Below, piece by piece: positions 1-11,880 of a DNA stretch of 64,000 bases. The DNA comes from Plectrocnemia conspersa (taxonomy: Eukaryota; Arthropoda; Insecta; Trichoptera; Polycentropodidae): positions 124,001-188,000 of the forward strand of contig VTFK01000045.1 in assembly GCA_009617715.1 (NCBI GenBank). Direction: 5' to 3'. The position numbers were made by a program, and so were the translations under genes. How positions within the stretch are numbered: position 1 is the first letter of the stretch; every line of letters begins with the position of its first letter. Under the pieces are notes generated by a model that saw only the letters and a list, made by a program, of their open reading frames with translations, was not told the DNA's origin and made no database searches.

Positions 1-1540
1 GTTTTTTTAAATATCACACAACAATTTACTAGAAACAATATGCTGATTTTTTTAGGGGGAACGAAAGGTAAATTTTTAGTACTACTTTCACACGAGAAAC
101 TCTATTTTAATGCCACATACACAGATTTACATCATATTCGACTTAGATTTGACAAATTGACGTAGTCTTCTAAGTTTAACGGTAGAAACGATTCAAGATC
201 TGCACTTTGAGTATTATGAACGTCTACCGTAGTTAGCAGATTTTCCTCGTATTAATTTTCACATATTTCAATCGCTCATAGAGGCAATAGAAAGACGGTG
301 TTGAAATGTCAGCGCACATTTTTTTCCCCAGAAATATCCATACACTTTGTGAACAATATAAAAGTTTTAATAAACGCTTTACAGTCTACATACAGTATTG
401 TTATCTATTATTGATATTCACAGCATTTTCAGTCAATAATTTACAAGATATTAAACGTTTACGTGTAACTTTACCTCGTCTATAAATGTATAGAAATATG
501 TGCTTTCAAGCTAAATTTTGAAGTTGTCATTTTAATAACGCAATTTGCTTCAAAATTTACAACATCATATACTGACAATTCTAATCTGTAATTAGCACAA
601 CGCCAAACCATAATGAAAGGAAATTTTTCTGGTAATATTTTCACTCTTCTATTACATCCTAACATCACGGCAGCGCCGTCACATGCTATAGAAACAAACT
701 ACTTTCTTAAATAATCTTCTAAAATCCTAATAAAATCGAGACTTCAATTATTTCTTATGCCGTTACATTTTCAAGCTCAATCAAGTTAAAAAATAAATTA
801 ATTGGTAAATTCATTCTAACAATTTCATTACATCATCGAACATACACAATGAGTGTATTTTTTTGTTATGGTGGTCGATTCATCAATTCATAATGAAATT
901 ATATTTTACGATTGAACAATTTTTATTAAAAAAAATTATCATTTCATCACTTATATAATAATTCACAATATTAACTCATGCAGTTCTTGTAGAGCAATTT
1001 CACTTTTAAAAAAATAGAATGATTGATTTTCCTTTACTATTTTAAATATGCACTGTTATTACTTTTTTGCAAGATAATAATTAAAAACAATGCTTTTAAT
1101 GTTCTTGTTTTCGGCTTCAGATTTTTTTTTTATTTCTGATGCCGAAATAAAATTATTGAATCTTTGTGTGCATATCTTGAGCCTTGCTCCTCAAGATCAG
1201 CTTGAGATGATTAAAAATCATCTAACTGCACCAATATTTTGTTGCGGTTGTGAATTTACTGTTTTTTTCGTTTTGGAACTAAACTATTACACTAAAAAAA
1301 ATTCCGTCAAATTTACGTAAAAATAAAAAATAAAATGCTCTGCACATTATCAATCGCTACACACGTGTTTTCAGTAACAATTAGCTTCTGAAACAATTAT
1401 TACCTATCTGATTAAAAGTAGGTATTATCTACCAGATATAATCTAGAAGTTCTTGACATCTATATACTAAGTTGAAAATTGTTATTTATAAAGCTAGAAG
1501 CAGTTTTTAATAATAATGCATTTTTTCAAATACAAATTTG
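1..1540. other. AT-rich DNA, no gene seen
   Basis: Low-complexity AT-rich sequence with short homopolymer runs. A 76-codon frame at 1090-1320 (+) follows a pyrimidine-rich tract but matches nothing I recognise. Within it, ATCTTGAG (1174-1181) and CTCAAGAT (1190-1197) form a perfect 8-bp inverted repeat with an 8-nt spacer. Nothing else stands out. Confidence 0.6.
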
Positions 1541-1630
1541 AGTGTGCTGCGGGGACCCGAACCCGTAACTTTACGGACGACCTTATTATATAACTGACTG
1601 TAACCAACGGTATTATTTTTTTTATGATCC
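1541..1630 (-). repeat. tRNA-related (SINE-like) fragment
   Basis: On the reverse strand the stretch 1551-1564 reads GGGTTCGGGTCCCC, close to the RNA polymerase III B box (GGTTCGANNCC). About 40-50 bases upstream on that strand is GGTTACAGTCAGTT, a weak A-box-like sequence. No full cloverleaf closes: the T arm pairs over only 3-4 bp and no clean acceptor stem is visible. A decayed tRNA-derived SINE head or tRNA pseudogene is the most economical reading. Confidence 0.35.
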
Positions 1631-2879
1631 GGAAGAATTTCCGACTTGGACGAAAGGTCTATATTGACAAATGATCGACGGATAAAATATTATAAGGCTA
1701 ACATTACCAACAGCATAATTAGACGGGGGGCAAACACATATAAAACAAATATTTTATATTAAAAAAATTGTATTAAAAAGTTAGTAATAACGCAGGCATG
1801 TAAAAAATATTCTCGAAATAAAATATCAAATTAAAAAATTATATGCAAAATATCCAGGGGATTTTCATGACAAAGACCCAAGAAGTTAAGATAAATGTGA
1901 ATAATTATTTTTATTATTATACTTGAGAACTATACATATTTCACACGTAAAAGTAAATATTATCGTAGTTAGAACAACTCATAAATCAATTTTAATTTAT
2001 GTATAATATAAGCTTTATATATGAGTATTTTAAAAAATACATGTTTATTATAAGAAAATGTACAAAAATTAGATAATTTCTACACTTGACATATTTACTT
2101 TTATCGACATTATTAGCATCTTTACGTATTTAATCTACATAAAAATATATGTAGCTGATTTTTTTTATTTTTGAATATTAAAATTTTGTATTTAAATTAT
2201 TTTGAACTAATCTTAATTCGTTAAAAAACTACTTCAATTTGAGTTATCCTCTCATTAAACTTGTATAATTAAAACAAAAAATATATGTAACATAACAACT
2301 AAGCCCTTTTATTAAAAGTAAGATTTTAAGTTGTAAGCCGGTAAGAACAAAAAATTAAGTTAATGTAACAAACAAATAAAAAAAAAGTTCGTTTTAATCA
2401 CATTTCATTGATATATTTTAACCTATTAAATAACAACTTTACAATTATTTAATCTAGATCAGGACATGTTAAAATTTTTTAAGCAATATTTTTATCTTCT
2501 CTTTTTTCGTAATCTGTTAGCTATAAATCGGCATAAAAGAAAGTATATTTTGTTACCCAACATTTATATTTGAAAAGTATGATTAGTAAAATAAAAGTAT
2601 AAATCTTATTTAATGATAAATATTCTAGCTATTTTTTTTATTCACTGACTTTATTTGAATCTAAAAAAAAATTTTTTTTTTTGGATATTTTTAGTTAACA
2701 AAATTATTATAAAAAAGTATGATTTTCAATCATATTTTTAAAAATCCTAAATTAACCTGTAAATTTTTTTTGTGTGTTTTTTATGGAACTTTCTATTTGC
2801 ATTGAATTTTTAATGAAAAACGCCTTTCCTTAATAAATAATTTAGAACTGTATTTTTAAAATGTGTTTTGACGTATCAT
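1631..2879. other. AT-rich DNA, no gene seen
   Basis: The first 100 bases are somewhat less AT-rich and may be the body of the tRNA-related repeat to the left. The rest is A/T homopolymer-rich sequence with no coding, RNA or repeat structure I can support. Confidence 0.55.
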
Positions 2880-3420
2880 GTTTATTATTTTAAAACTGAA
2901 AGCCTTCAGAGGCGACCTGAAAATAAGTAAAAAGGGAAACGAGCGAGCGGAAAAGCATTAACACTCACAAACAGCAATGGAAAATTGCAGTATTCGCTTT
3001 TAAAAAGAACCATATCTCTTTTTACACACGGCTGACTCTCCCGATACACACGGATGAAAAATGAGGAGAAAACTCGCGCGAGTTATTTTGTTTTCACCTT
3101 TCACCGTCCACTTGACTCATTTACCATTTGCAGCTGTCTATTCATTATCCGAGCCGGAATACGGGAATTTATTTAAATATTTTGCGATAAAATATACGTG
3201 TGTATAATAGTAAAGGGGGCTAAATGGTCATTTTTCAACCTGTCATTGCCCGAGCCGCACTGCAGGTTACAGTTAAAACGCTAAAACCGAACGGCTAAAT
3301 GCGCATGACGCCGATTTAACCTCTGCGGGTGTAAGTGAGATTTTAACCCAAAGTGTGCGCAGTTTTGCCGGGCGACCTTAATAGCTTGATGAAATTTATT
3401 ACGTTTCAAATGCTTAATAT
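2880..3420. promoter_or_regulatory. GC-richer non-coding island, candidate regulatory block
   Basis: Complexity and CpG content rise sharply against the flanks, with no open frame of note. A CAGCTG E-box lies at 3131-3136 next to homeodomain-like TTATTTAA and CATTATCC sequence. It is one of many similar islands in the window. Calling it a regulatory element is inference; only the composition and motifs are seen. Confidence 0.3.
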
Positions 3421-4660
3421 ATTTCCACGAAGAAAATCAATATCTTGCCGTAATTTAATTATGCATATACGCTACGATTTTCTTGAATAAATAATTTTAA
3501 TTTATCACAAAATAAGATTCTGGCGCATAACCGGTTCAACCATTCTTCCCTGAAGCGGTTAATAATATATGTAAGTTCACTGGAAATTTAAACCATTGCT
3601 TGATATTGAAAATTAATTTATGTTTGTTACACGATAACTTCCGAGAATGTTTTGTAATAAGTTTTAGGAATTCTTTCATAAGCCTATAAAATGTTTAATG
3701 CAAATATTTAACATATTTTTTATTATTCAACATAATAAATATGATTCTGTATCTTATTCTTTGAAATTCTAATATAGAATAAATAATAAAACATGAATAA
3801 AAAAGATTTTTTTACTTAATACTACTTTTGTAAAATATATAAAATAAATATTCTAAAGTATTAATAACATATTTTAGATTGATTTTTTACAAAATGTATG
3901 AAAAAAAAAATGTGCCAGTTATAAAATAATCGGATATTATAAAAATATTGTTATTATATGTAATATATTATACTTGAAAAACAACCTTTGATAATATACT
4001 TTCATTTTTATTAGAATATTAACAATAAAATTGTAGTTGTACTATTATTTCATACCTGTTACGTCCAATAATAGATTAATAAAACATATGTTATTATAAA
4101 TAGCTAACGATATTTTTAATATAAATTAATGTCGCACTTAATTCTTCCACATATTCATAAAATAAAATTTTTTTTTTCCTACATGTAGTAATTTTCGATA
4201 AAATTTACAAAGCTAAATATAACTCTAAAACGCATTTTGGTCGCAAATAATACATTTGTATTTTATAGAAATGTGCATTAAACACGTTTTTTATTTGTTG
4301 GTTTAAGAATTAAAAGCGTTAAGTAGTGTGTGCTTTTTGAAAGAGCAACACGAAACATTAACAAAAAAGTCTAGTAGATATATTATATCATTTTCTCAAA
4401 AACGCGAGTAAATATTTTCGTGCCTTCAGGTATTCTAGTAAAATATATATAAACATATAAATAAGGGCAAGAACGGTACGCTAACGGAAAATAAATAAAC
4501 ATGAACATGTGTGCATATCTATTTAATATTTAGAAAAAATGGGTTTCTTACGAAGAGAATATTTATTCTAAAATACATATTTTCATACCTTTATATATTT
4601 ATTTCTAAACCAAATATCGCAATTTACTACGTCCTTTACCTTAGATATTGACTTTATTAG
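3421..4660. other. AT-rich DNA, no gene seen
   Basis: Long AT-rich stretch with short ORFs only. Nothing supported. Confidence 0.55.
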
Positions 4661-5100
4661 TATCTAAATGGCATTGACGTCAGCAAAATTTATTTAATAA
4701 CGTTATCTGTTAGTAATGATTTTTGAAATATTAACATTTAATGTAATGGTCGGCAAACTTTTTGGTTATTACCTTACAATATATTTTTGTAAAACATCTA
4801 CACAATATATAACCATTTTTATTACTACATAGTTTAATACTTATGTTTTGTTGATTTTACCATTATCTAGTTGGCATTAAATCAATAAAATCATTAAAAA
4901 ACATTATCTGTAATTAATGAAAGTTTAAATATAAACTTTTGAATATAATGGTCGGCAAACTTTATGCTTATTACCTCAGAATATATTTGTGTACAACACT
5001 GTTTTTTCTTAGTTACAAACTTTAGAAAACATCTTTAAAAAAATATATAGTAACTAATAATATTACTTTATAGTTCAATACTTAAGTTTTCAGACCAAAT
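4661..5100. repeat. Diverged two-copy tandem duplication with GGTCGGCAAAC motif
   Basis: Two degenerate copies of about 200-240 bp lie head to tail. Copy 1 begins TATCTAAATGGCATT at 4661 and copy 2 begins TATCTAGTTGGCATT at 4864. Both carry AATGGTCGGCAAACTTT (GGTCGGCAAAC at 4748 and 4950), then TTATTACC, and end with a TAGTTYAATACTTA block (4830 and 5071). The second copy holds an extra piece of about 40 bases. The shared motif resembles the hAT terminus at 53806, so the unit may derive from a hAT end. Copy 1 also holds a TGACGTCA palindrome (4675-4682). Confidence 0.65.
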
Positions 5101-6180
5101 AACTGAAAATATGCTTGAACTTTATGAAAAAACATAAACATCTTTTCGCATTGCGAATTTGTTTGCGTATTTTTTTACTTTAATTAAAAAAAAGATACAA
5201 AATTACACGCAGCGTATAATTATAAATAAAAAATATTTAATAACGATTTCATAATTAACCTTTTAACTTGGTTTTGACGCAGTTTTATGATTTTTTATAT
5301 TAAAAAAAAAAATATACATTAGTCTTTAAAATTTTTTTTATGCAGATAATACATTTACAAAGTCAAGGAAGTGCTTTTGCAATCCTACACACATTAAAAA
5401 AAATATAAAAAACCTTGTTTAATAAATTATGAATATTTAATTTTATTTATATGTTCATATATTGAGACACAATTGATTTCGCGTTGTGTTTTACACCAGA
5501 TTTATTATTAGGAAATTTTGCAAAAAAATATGTTGATGATATTATTTTATATTAAGCGTTACATTTATATATTTTTTTATAAAATTTACAAAATAATTGA
5601 TTTAGTAAAAAGTTGTTTCTTTGATAGCTACTGGTATTTGTAAATCTAACCACTTATTTATTATCAAAAGCAATGTAATGAAAAATATTTATTTTGTATA
5701 ATTTATGGATATCAGGTATTTAAATAAGTTTAAATAAAATACAAATGCACGTTAAATAATTTTGAAAGATTTTATTTTTGGATTAACCGTTAGTATATTT
5801 AAAACACTTTTTCGTTAATTTTATTTATCTTATCATATCGACCATGAGCCTAAATGCATTCAGTGAGTTTTGAGTCTCGCAATAGCCTAATCTTTCGATA
5901 ATCGTTTCATAAATAACAGTTCTAAATACTTCTTGACATTGTTTATAAAGATAATAGACCGTTAAAGACATATCAAATAATATTGCTCTTTATTTTTTCT
6001 AGAGTTTACCAGTGATAAAATATGGCTTTCTATCTAATGATGGTCACTTTAAATATACTTTTGCCACGTGAACTCGGACTAAACATATCTTACTCGAGAG
6101 ACTATCGAACACAAAAAAGGTTTCACTCGCTCTTAAAAAGATAAGTTAAAATAAAAACGTATTTATTATTATTTTTTGTT
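5101..6180. other. AT-rich DNA, no gene seen
   Basis: AT-rich with oligo-A/T runs. A CACGTG E-box occurs at 6065-6070, just before a richer island. No gene is supported. Confidence 0.5.
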
Positions 6181-6745
6181 GAACTGAATTCAAGCTTGGT
6201 CAAGGGGTAATTGACTATTGCACCTCTAGTCATATTTATACGGTTATAAGGCTACGTGACGTACACTGTGCAAACCTCGATATATTCAGATAATCCATTT
6301 ACGTGTTTCGGGCATTCTGGGTTCATAGTTACCGCCCAAAGGTTAACACGTCCTGTCTGAGATAAGGGAGCCAGCGTTATCCCTTGTCTTGTAGTGGATA
6401 AGTTAGTGTTCTGGCAACGACACGCAATGCGTCCGACACACTGGCACCGGGTACGTTAATCAAATGTCCAGGCGTATCACGGTTAACCGCCGATACTACG
6501 GACACTTTAATACACGTCAATTATAGATAAGACAACACGGATTCAGATACGTTAGCATTGTGCGCAAATATTCAAAATGTGTATGTTATCTTACGCCCAG
6601 CACGTACAATACATCACGATAAACGGGCGCGTGATGCTCGGACGCGATGTGAGCTTTCGCTTCGCGTATTTATTGTGCGCGTGTGTGCTAAATTAAATAA
6701 GGTAATTTATTATTGTATAAAGCCCGTCACCCATTGCGAGCTTTA
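6181..6745. promoter_or_regulatory. GC-richer non-coding island
   Basis: About 560 bases of complex, CpG-containing sequence between AT-rich flanks. It includes GTGACGTAC and several CpG-rich words such as GGACGCGATG. A 62-codon open frame at the right end (6558-6746) starts at a non-ATG codon and is arginine-rich in the manner of CpG-driven chance frames, so I do not call a gene. Candidate conserved non-coding element by composition only. Confidence 0.3.
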
Positions 6746-7099
6746 GGGGTGTTTATATATAGATTTTAATAACATTAAACACGTTAAATATTAAATTAAT
6801 AATTTTATCTAGAATCTGTATCGTCGTTAAATTTAGTTAAATGCGTGTATTTTGTGGGATTGTTTTCATTAAGCAAATAATATAAATTTGCATAATTTAA
6901 AAATATGTTGTACAGATTGCATACTTGTATCAAACATTTATGAACCTACTAAAACTAAGAAACATGACAAAATTTGTAATGCTTTTATCCAACTTTTTTT
7001 CGAATTTGTTAAAAAAAAAAATCGAAAGTCGCAAATTCACTACTTGAAAACATTGTAAACAAAAGTGAATATAAAAGAGACATTCAAGATACACAATAA
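6746..7099. other. AT-rich DNA, possibly degraded hAT upstream part
   Basis: No recognisable coding blocks. It may include the eroded N-terminal part of the adjacent hAT transposase relic, but I cannot align it by eye. Confidence 0.4.
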
Positions 7100-8260
7100 T
7101 CTCGAAATTCATTAATGAGAAAAATGTAAATAAACGCCTCATGATATTGTAATCAATGTATTTCATTTTCCTTACAATTTGATGAATCGACGGATGTCGG
7201 TGATATTGTACAATTGCTAGTTTTTATTAGAACTCTCCTTGCAGATTTTTTTATTAATGAATTACTAATGGAAGACGATTCCATCGCAAGGGAGAACTTA
7301 ATGTATTACTATTTTAGCCTTATTCAAAGAAATACGTAACTAAGATATATTTGCTATTAATAACTCTTTTCTCAATCAAAGCCTTACTAGATTTATTGCC
7401 ATGGGTCAGAATTTCAAAAATATTTTAAACTCTTTTCTTATATTATGAACTATCAAACTGTTTTACATAACAAGAGTCTTAACACAAAAAAATAGAATAG
7501 ATATTGCATGTAAATTATTGAAGCAAGTTTTTGCAAAGATTTCGAGATTTGTTTAACAAAACATTTTTTTTTTTAATAAACACGAGAAAATCATCAAAAT
7601 ATACTTAACCATAATAACGCATAACGCACTGTCTGCGATTTGATTATTAGAATTTCTGCGTTTAAAAGACAAGCTTTAGTACTGATTCAAATACTCAGGA
7701 ATAAACGTTTTGACAGATTTCCAAATATTAGGGAATATTTACAAGGAAAAACATGTTATCATTTAAATCCCGAAAAAATCTTCGAAATACAAAACGTCAT
7801 ATAACATTTAATAAAAAAGATTTAACGATATTCTAGTTCAAATAATCATCAGTCTATTTCAAGGATGGCGTAAATATTTAATTAGATGCAAATCAATTCG
7901 CAGAGCTGTTTAAGTTTAATGACAAGAGCTTGAAAATATAATTATTTCTTTGCAATGTGATACTATTTTTTTTCAATTTTCTTTAACAACAAGGAGTACT
8001 ACGCTTTTCTTGGATTTCAGACAGTGAAGCAATATTTGAAGATGCTATGAAATAGCGTATCGTAATTATTAAAATTAAATGCAGTCCGCTTAACAAAGCT
8101 AATCGTACTAGATGCTACATTACCATTGCTCGAATGTCACTCTTAACTTGTCAAAGGGTGTATTTCTGCCTAAAACCCTTCCACCTGAACTGCAAAAGAA
8201 TTCGGAACATGACACTTGATAATACTAAGAAGTAGTCGATTGTCTATCAAACGTGTTCAC
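7100..8260 (+). pseudogene. hAT-superfamily transposase relic (ZBED/GTF2IRD2-like)
   Basis: Remnant of a DNA transposase that would have cut and pasted its own element. The clearest block is in the frame of 7154-7339: it reads SFSLQFDESTDV followed by QLLVFIR (7163-7246), then about 30 less similar residues to a stop at 7337. The FSLQ-DESTDV and QLLVFIR blocks are signatures of hAT transposases of the kind domesticated as ZBED5 and GTF2IRD2; DESTD is usually taken to hold the first catalytic aspartate. Upstream in the same frame there are stops at 7097 and 7127. Downstream only scattered, frame-shifted similarity remains, such as FPNIREYLQ near 7720 and LQCD near 7950, where the family has FP-Y and LQCD blocks. 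No full BED finger and no terminal repeats were found. The copy is inactive and old. It could instead be a decayed domesticated gene, but the stops and frame changes favour a dead transposon. Confidence 0.7.
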
Positions 8261-8574
8261 AGTAAATCCAGGCATTTTTTATAAAGAAAGCGAATCGAAT
8301 TTTGCAAATACTCTATAACATTTTCAGGTGTTTCAAAAACATATATTAAATATTCCGAGTTTTTAATTTCCGCATGTATGTCGTTATAGAAGAGAAAAGA
8401 ACAAAACATACAGATTGGATCCCAGAAGTAACATAAAAAGTTATTGATTTGTAATAAATAAGTAGCAATTAAAAGCGAAAAAAGTTTTTGTAGCCCTTAT
8501 AAGCCGGTAAAACCCCAAAACAATCAAGATAGTGTGATGATTAAAACGATAAAAACGATAAGTTAAATATGAAA

Positions 8575-8650
8575 TATAAATTTCGTTTTATATTAAGTAA
8601 CTTTTTTCAAAAATAAATTTCGTTTTATATCAAGTGACTTTTTGTAAAAA
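8575..8650. repeat. 37-bp tandem duplication
   Basis: ATAAATTTCGTTTTATAT occurs at 8576 and again at 8613, each followed by YAAGTRACTTTTT. The two copies are nearly identical, so this is a fairly recent local duplication. Confidence 0.8.
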
Positions 8651-8690
8651 TATTATATATTTAAAATATTTTTATATATTTTGTTGTAAC

Positions 8691-8735
8691 CAGACAGCTC
8701 TAAGCCCAATGTGTTAAAACGGAGTAAATCTATAC
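8691..8735. repeat. Dispersed repeat copy A (CCCAATGTGTTA family)
   Basis: The segment GACAGC...CCCAATGTGTTA followed by AAACGGAGTAAA and a TATAC end resembles 12701-12745, which shares GACAG, CCCAATGTGTTA, GTAAA and TATAC in the same order and nearly the same spacing. A small unclassified repeat or transposon fragment is likely. Confidence 0.5.
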
Positions 8736-9600
8736 CAACTGGGTGTTATAATTTATGTTTAATAAATGTCACTGTGCAGCTGGGGCTGATTTTTAATAAT
8801 AAACCATTTTTATAAATAAAAATATTAAATCTCATTAGTATTTAAATAATTATTTGTAATATAAGTATAAACTTTCGTCTATGTATTCATCATAAATTGA
8901 GGTATTAAATCTTAATCATTAAACTTTTTTGATTGGATTTTTGTAATCAAAATTATATATGTATATATTTTTAGTATCTACTACTTATTCTTAATATTGT
9001 TACCTGCGTTTTTAATCCGTAGATTATTATCATGATTAAAACATTGCTTATTTGGTATGTCTATCCAAAACTTGATTTACATTTTTAAAATTGATTTCTT
9101 TTTCATATGAAAAAAATGAGAAATAACATCAGTGAAATAGCGCGTGATTGATTATTATTGGTTCACGAATTTTGATTGAAAAATCCTGAGACAGAATTCC
9201 TAGTAGTGATCAAAAATAAGTCAATACCTAAACATCCAAAGACATAAAGTAGTGAACAAAGCATAAAGCATAAAAGTTGATAGGCTCAGTAAATTTATAT
9301 TTCAATTGACCTTTACATTTACCCGAATTAATTTCCTTTTGAGAATACCTCATGGTTTTCAAGAAATTTAATGTTATTTGAAATAACCTAAAATGCTAAT
9401 AATTAACTACGAGTCAACCTTCTCAATGTACGAGAAAAAGGGTGAAATTAATTTTTACATAACAAATAGTTTTAATGTAAAGCTACTAGCTGGCATCATT
9501 AGGTACCGCAAAACTCCAGTAAAGCGTTCAAACTCAAACGTATTATTGTGTGGAATTACAAAGTATAAAGGCGGAGAAGTATCAAATTAAATATTTAACC

Positions 9601-10230
9601 ATAATAAGAATTTGGAGACGAAGAGGAGTTAAACAAATAGAGAGCTGGGTCGTTTATGCGTACTAAAAAAAGCAATGACAAAGCGAAAAGGATTAAGACA
9701 AAGGTTCGGTCACATGTACGAGTATGAGGGATTAACGATGATGCGCTCACGATGAAATTTTATGGTAGCAAAATTTATGGCGGTTGCGAAACATAAAAGG
9801 GACCAGTTTAAAAAAAACACACACATTTAAACTTTTTACGAAATTCAAAAAAAAAATTTTTTTTAATTTAATATATATAATATTTTATAAAACGAAGAGC
9901 TTTAACATTTTGTATTAACATTTTTGTGAATAATGAAACGTTTAATTAATTAAATTATCTAACCTTAATGGTACCTTATAAATTAATAAAAAATGAGTTC
10001 AAACTAAAATTTTAATTAGATTCCCACTAATGAATTACACAAGGCGATTATAAAATTGTGTCCTTTGTGGTCAATTACTTATTTTTACCAATATCACCAA
10101 AGTTGCCTTCAATAGCTTGCCATCTTTTAAATGTCTATATTATAAAGAATTCTTTGTAAAATGATTAATTGGAAGAGGTCTCGCAATTTTTTTCTTTTTT
10201 ATATTTATATTGAACATTTTTCTTTTTCCA
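9601..10230. other. Purine-rich then AT-rich DNA, no gene seen
   Basis: Bases 9601-9800 are unusually purine-rich on the plus strand with a few CpGs, then AT-rich sequence follows. There is no open frame or repeat to call. Confidence 0.45.
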
Positions 10231-10500
10231 CCCGAACCATTTGACTGCGGATAATGCGTTCGTTCTTTTCTGCTACCTGTGAATTGGCCACGTCTTTCTT
10301 CGATAGATATATATACACGCTAAGAACAAAATGAGGTTTTCGCCATTTTCTCCCCACCTTCTCTCTCACTCTCGTGCTTTTTTATACCTTCAGATAAATT
10401 AACGACGCCGGTCCGGCTCGCCTTTGTGCCGTCCGTCGTCGATTTTCTTCCTTCTCGTGCTTCTTTTTTTTATGAGAGTTGGCTTAGCTCGTTGTGCATG
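10231..10500. promoter_or_regulatory. Pyrimidine- and CpG-rich island
   Basis: Complex sequence with T/C tracts, CpG-rich words (GACGCCGGTCCGGC), a CCTTTGTG Sox/TCF-type motif at 10421-10428 and a TATATATA stretch near 10309. The TATA-like run followed by pyrimidine-rich, CpG-rich sequence could suggest a promoter, but no downstream exon is evident. A regulatory role is inferred. Confidence 0.3.
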
Positions 10501-11144
10501 CACATTTAAAACCTTATAAATGTACAATTATAGAACAAGAAAAGAACGACAGGACAAATTCAATCGAGCTTGGAATTAGGGGGAAAATAAACTTGAACGC
10601 TTCTATGGGACCTTCGTTATTTCTTTGATACAAAAATCGGCGAACCGTATAGGTACTTGAAAATATTTGAAATATTATAATAGAGTCCATCAAATAATAA
10701 ACCTTATATAACATATTTTGTAGACTAGTACGCAAGCTATTTTCAGATACTCTAGATACACATTAATAATCGATTTTATTATTATAAAATATTGTTAGCT
10801 CTTATATATGTATTTTCAAAGTAAATTTAAAAATATTACATTTTTTGTATAAAATCAATATCATCATTTTTTTAAATTGTCAAATACTAAATTATTTTTA
10901 ATTATACTTTAGTTGTGATAATCGAATTTAATTTGATTTTCTTATAATGTAATATGCGATAATTTATTTAATCATATTTTAAGAACCAACGGTTACAGTG
11001 TACACACATTTTTGCATAATTTTAATTTCATATTTTAATACTACCAAATAATAAAATTATTTATATATGCCTTATTCAGTTTTTCAACAATAAAATAAAT
11101 GTATATGTATATACAATATATATAAAAAATATTGTGTAGAAGAA
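10501..11144. other. AT-rich DNA, no gene seen
   Basis: The 73-codon reverse frame at 10514-10735 is unrecognised and treated as chance. Nothing else found. Confidence 0.5.
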
Positions 11145-11800
11145 AAAAATTGAGCTGAGTTAGGTTTAAATTTTATACTCAAATTTATGAACTAATGTAC
11201 GTGTGTTTTTAATTTAATGATGATAAGTAACATGTGTTTTAGGATTTAGTTATAAATATTTATATTTGAATTTGGCTGAGTTAGGCTACAGTAAAATGTA
11301 CCATATACGTACATATTTAAGAAAAGCTATGTTACGCTTAGTACAATATACCTAGCCTAACTCAAAATATTTTTGATAATAGAAATGTATAAAATATATA
11401 TTTGGGTACCCGTGTATTTATTGTTTCTTAAATTAAGTACATGTGTACCTAATCAAAAAATATTAAATACAAACATATTATTTTTTAATATTATATTTAA
11501 CTTATAAATATGTATATTTGAGTTAGGCTGAATTAAGCTGAAGTTTAATGTACCATTTAAATATTTAAGATAGGCTACGGTATAATGTACATAATTCATA
11601 CATAATTAAAAATGTAAAAAATAATTAATTTGGATACACGTGTACCTAATTTAATGATATTGAACACTAACATATTTTTTTAAATTTGATTTATAAATAT
11701 TTATATTCGAGTAAGGCTGAGTTAACGGTAACCTAACATAGCACAAATATTTTTTTTAATAATATAAAAATAATAATTTAGGCACACGTTTACTAAATTG
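11145..11800. repeat. Diverged tandem array, units of about 190-250 bp
   Basis: The block TTATAAATATTTATATTTGA + (R)TTAGGCTGAGTTA recurs at about 11250, 11510 and 11690, with a partial copy (TTGAGCTGAGTTAGG) at 11150. Each copy is followed by AATGTACC or a relic of it. Between copies a second block, TACACGTGTACCTAATTTA, recurs near 11198, 11437, 11634 and 11781. Order and spacing are kept, so this is a degenerate satellite-like array of three to four units rather than chance AT similarity. No coding content. Confidence 0.75.
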
Positions 11801-11861
11801 TATACAAGCAGAACTGTGAAGGTCGATGCAGTGGATGCAAGACACTTGGCGCTAGGTTATG

Positions 11862-11880
11862 CAAGGGGTCGCAAAAAAAT
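11862..11880 (+). mobile_element. Possible hAT-like left terminus
   Basis: CAAGGGGTCGCAAAAAAATA resembles hAT termini of the form CAGGGGTCGCAAA and is like the reverse complement of 27751-27769. The preceding 40 bases are less AT-rich than the following DNA. No matching right end was located. Weak call. Confidence 0.3.

Larger units (their letters stand above)
8261..9600. other. AT-rich DNA, no gene seen
   Basis: It holds a short tandem duplication (8575-8650) and a dispersed repeat (8691-8735), listed separately. The 65-codon frame at 9393-9590 is unrecognised and has no support as a gene. Confidence 0.5.
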
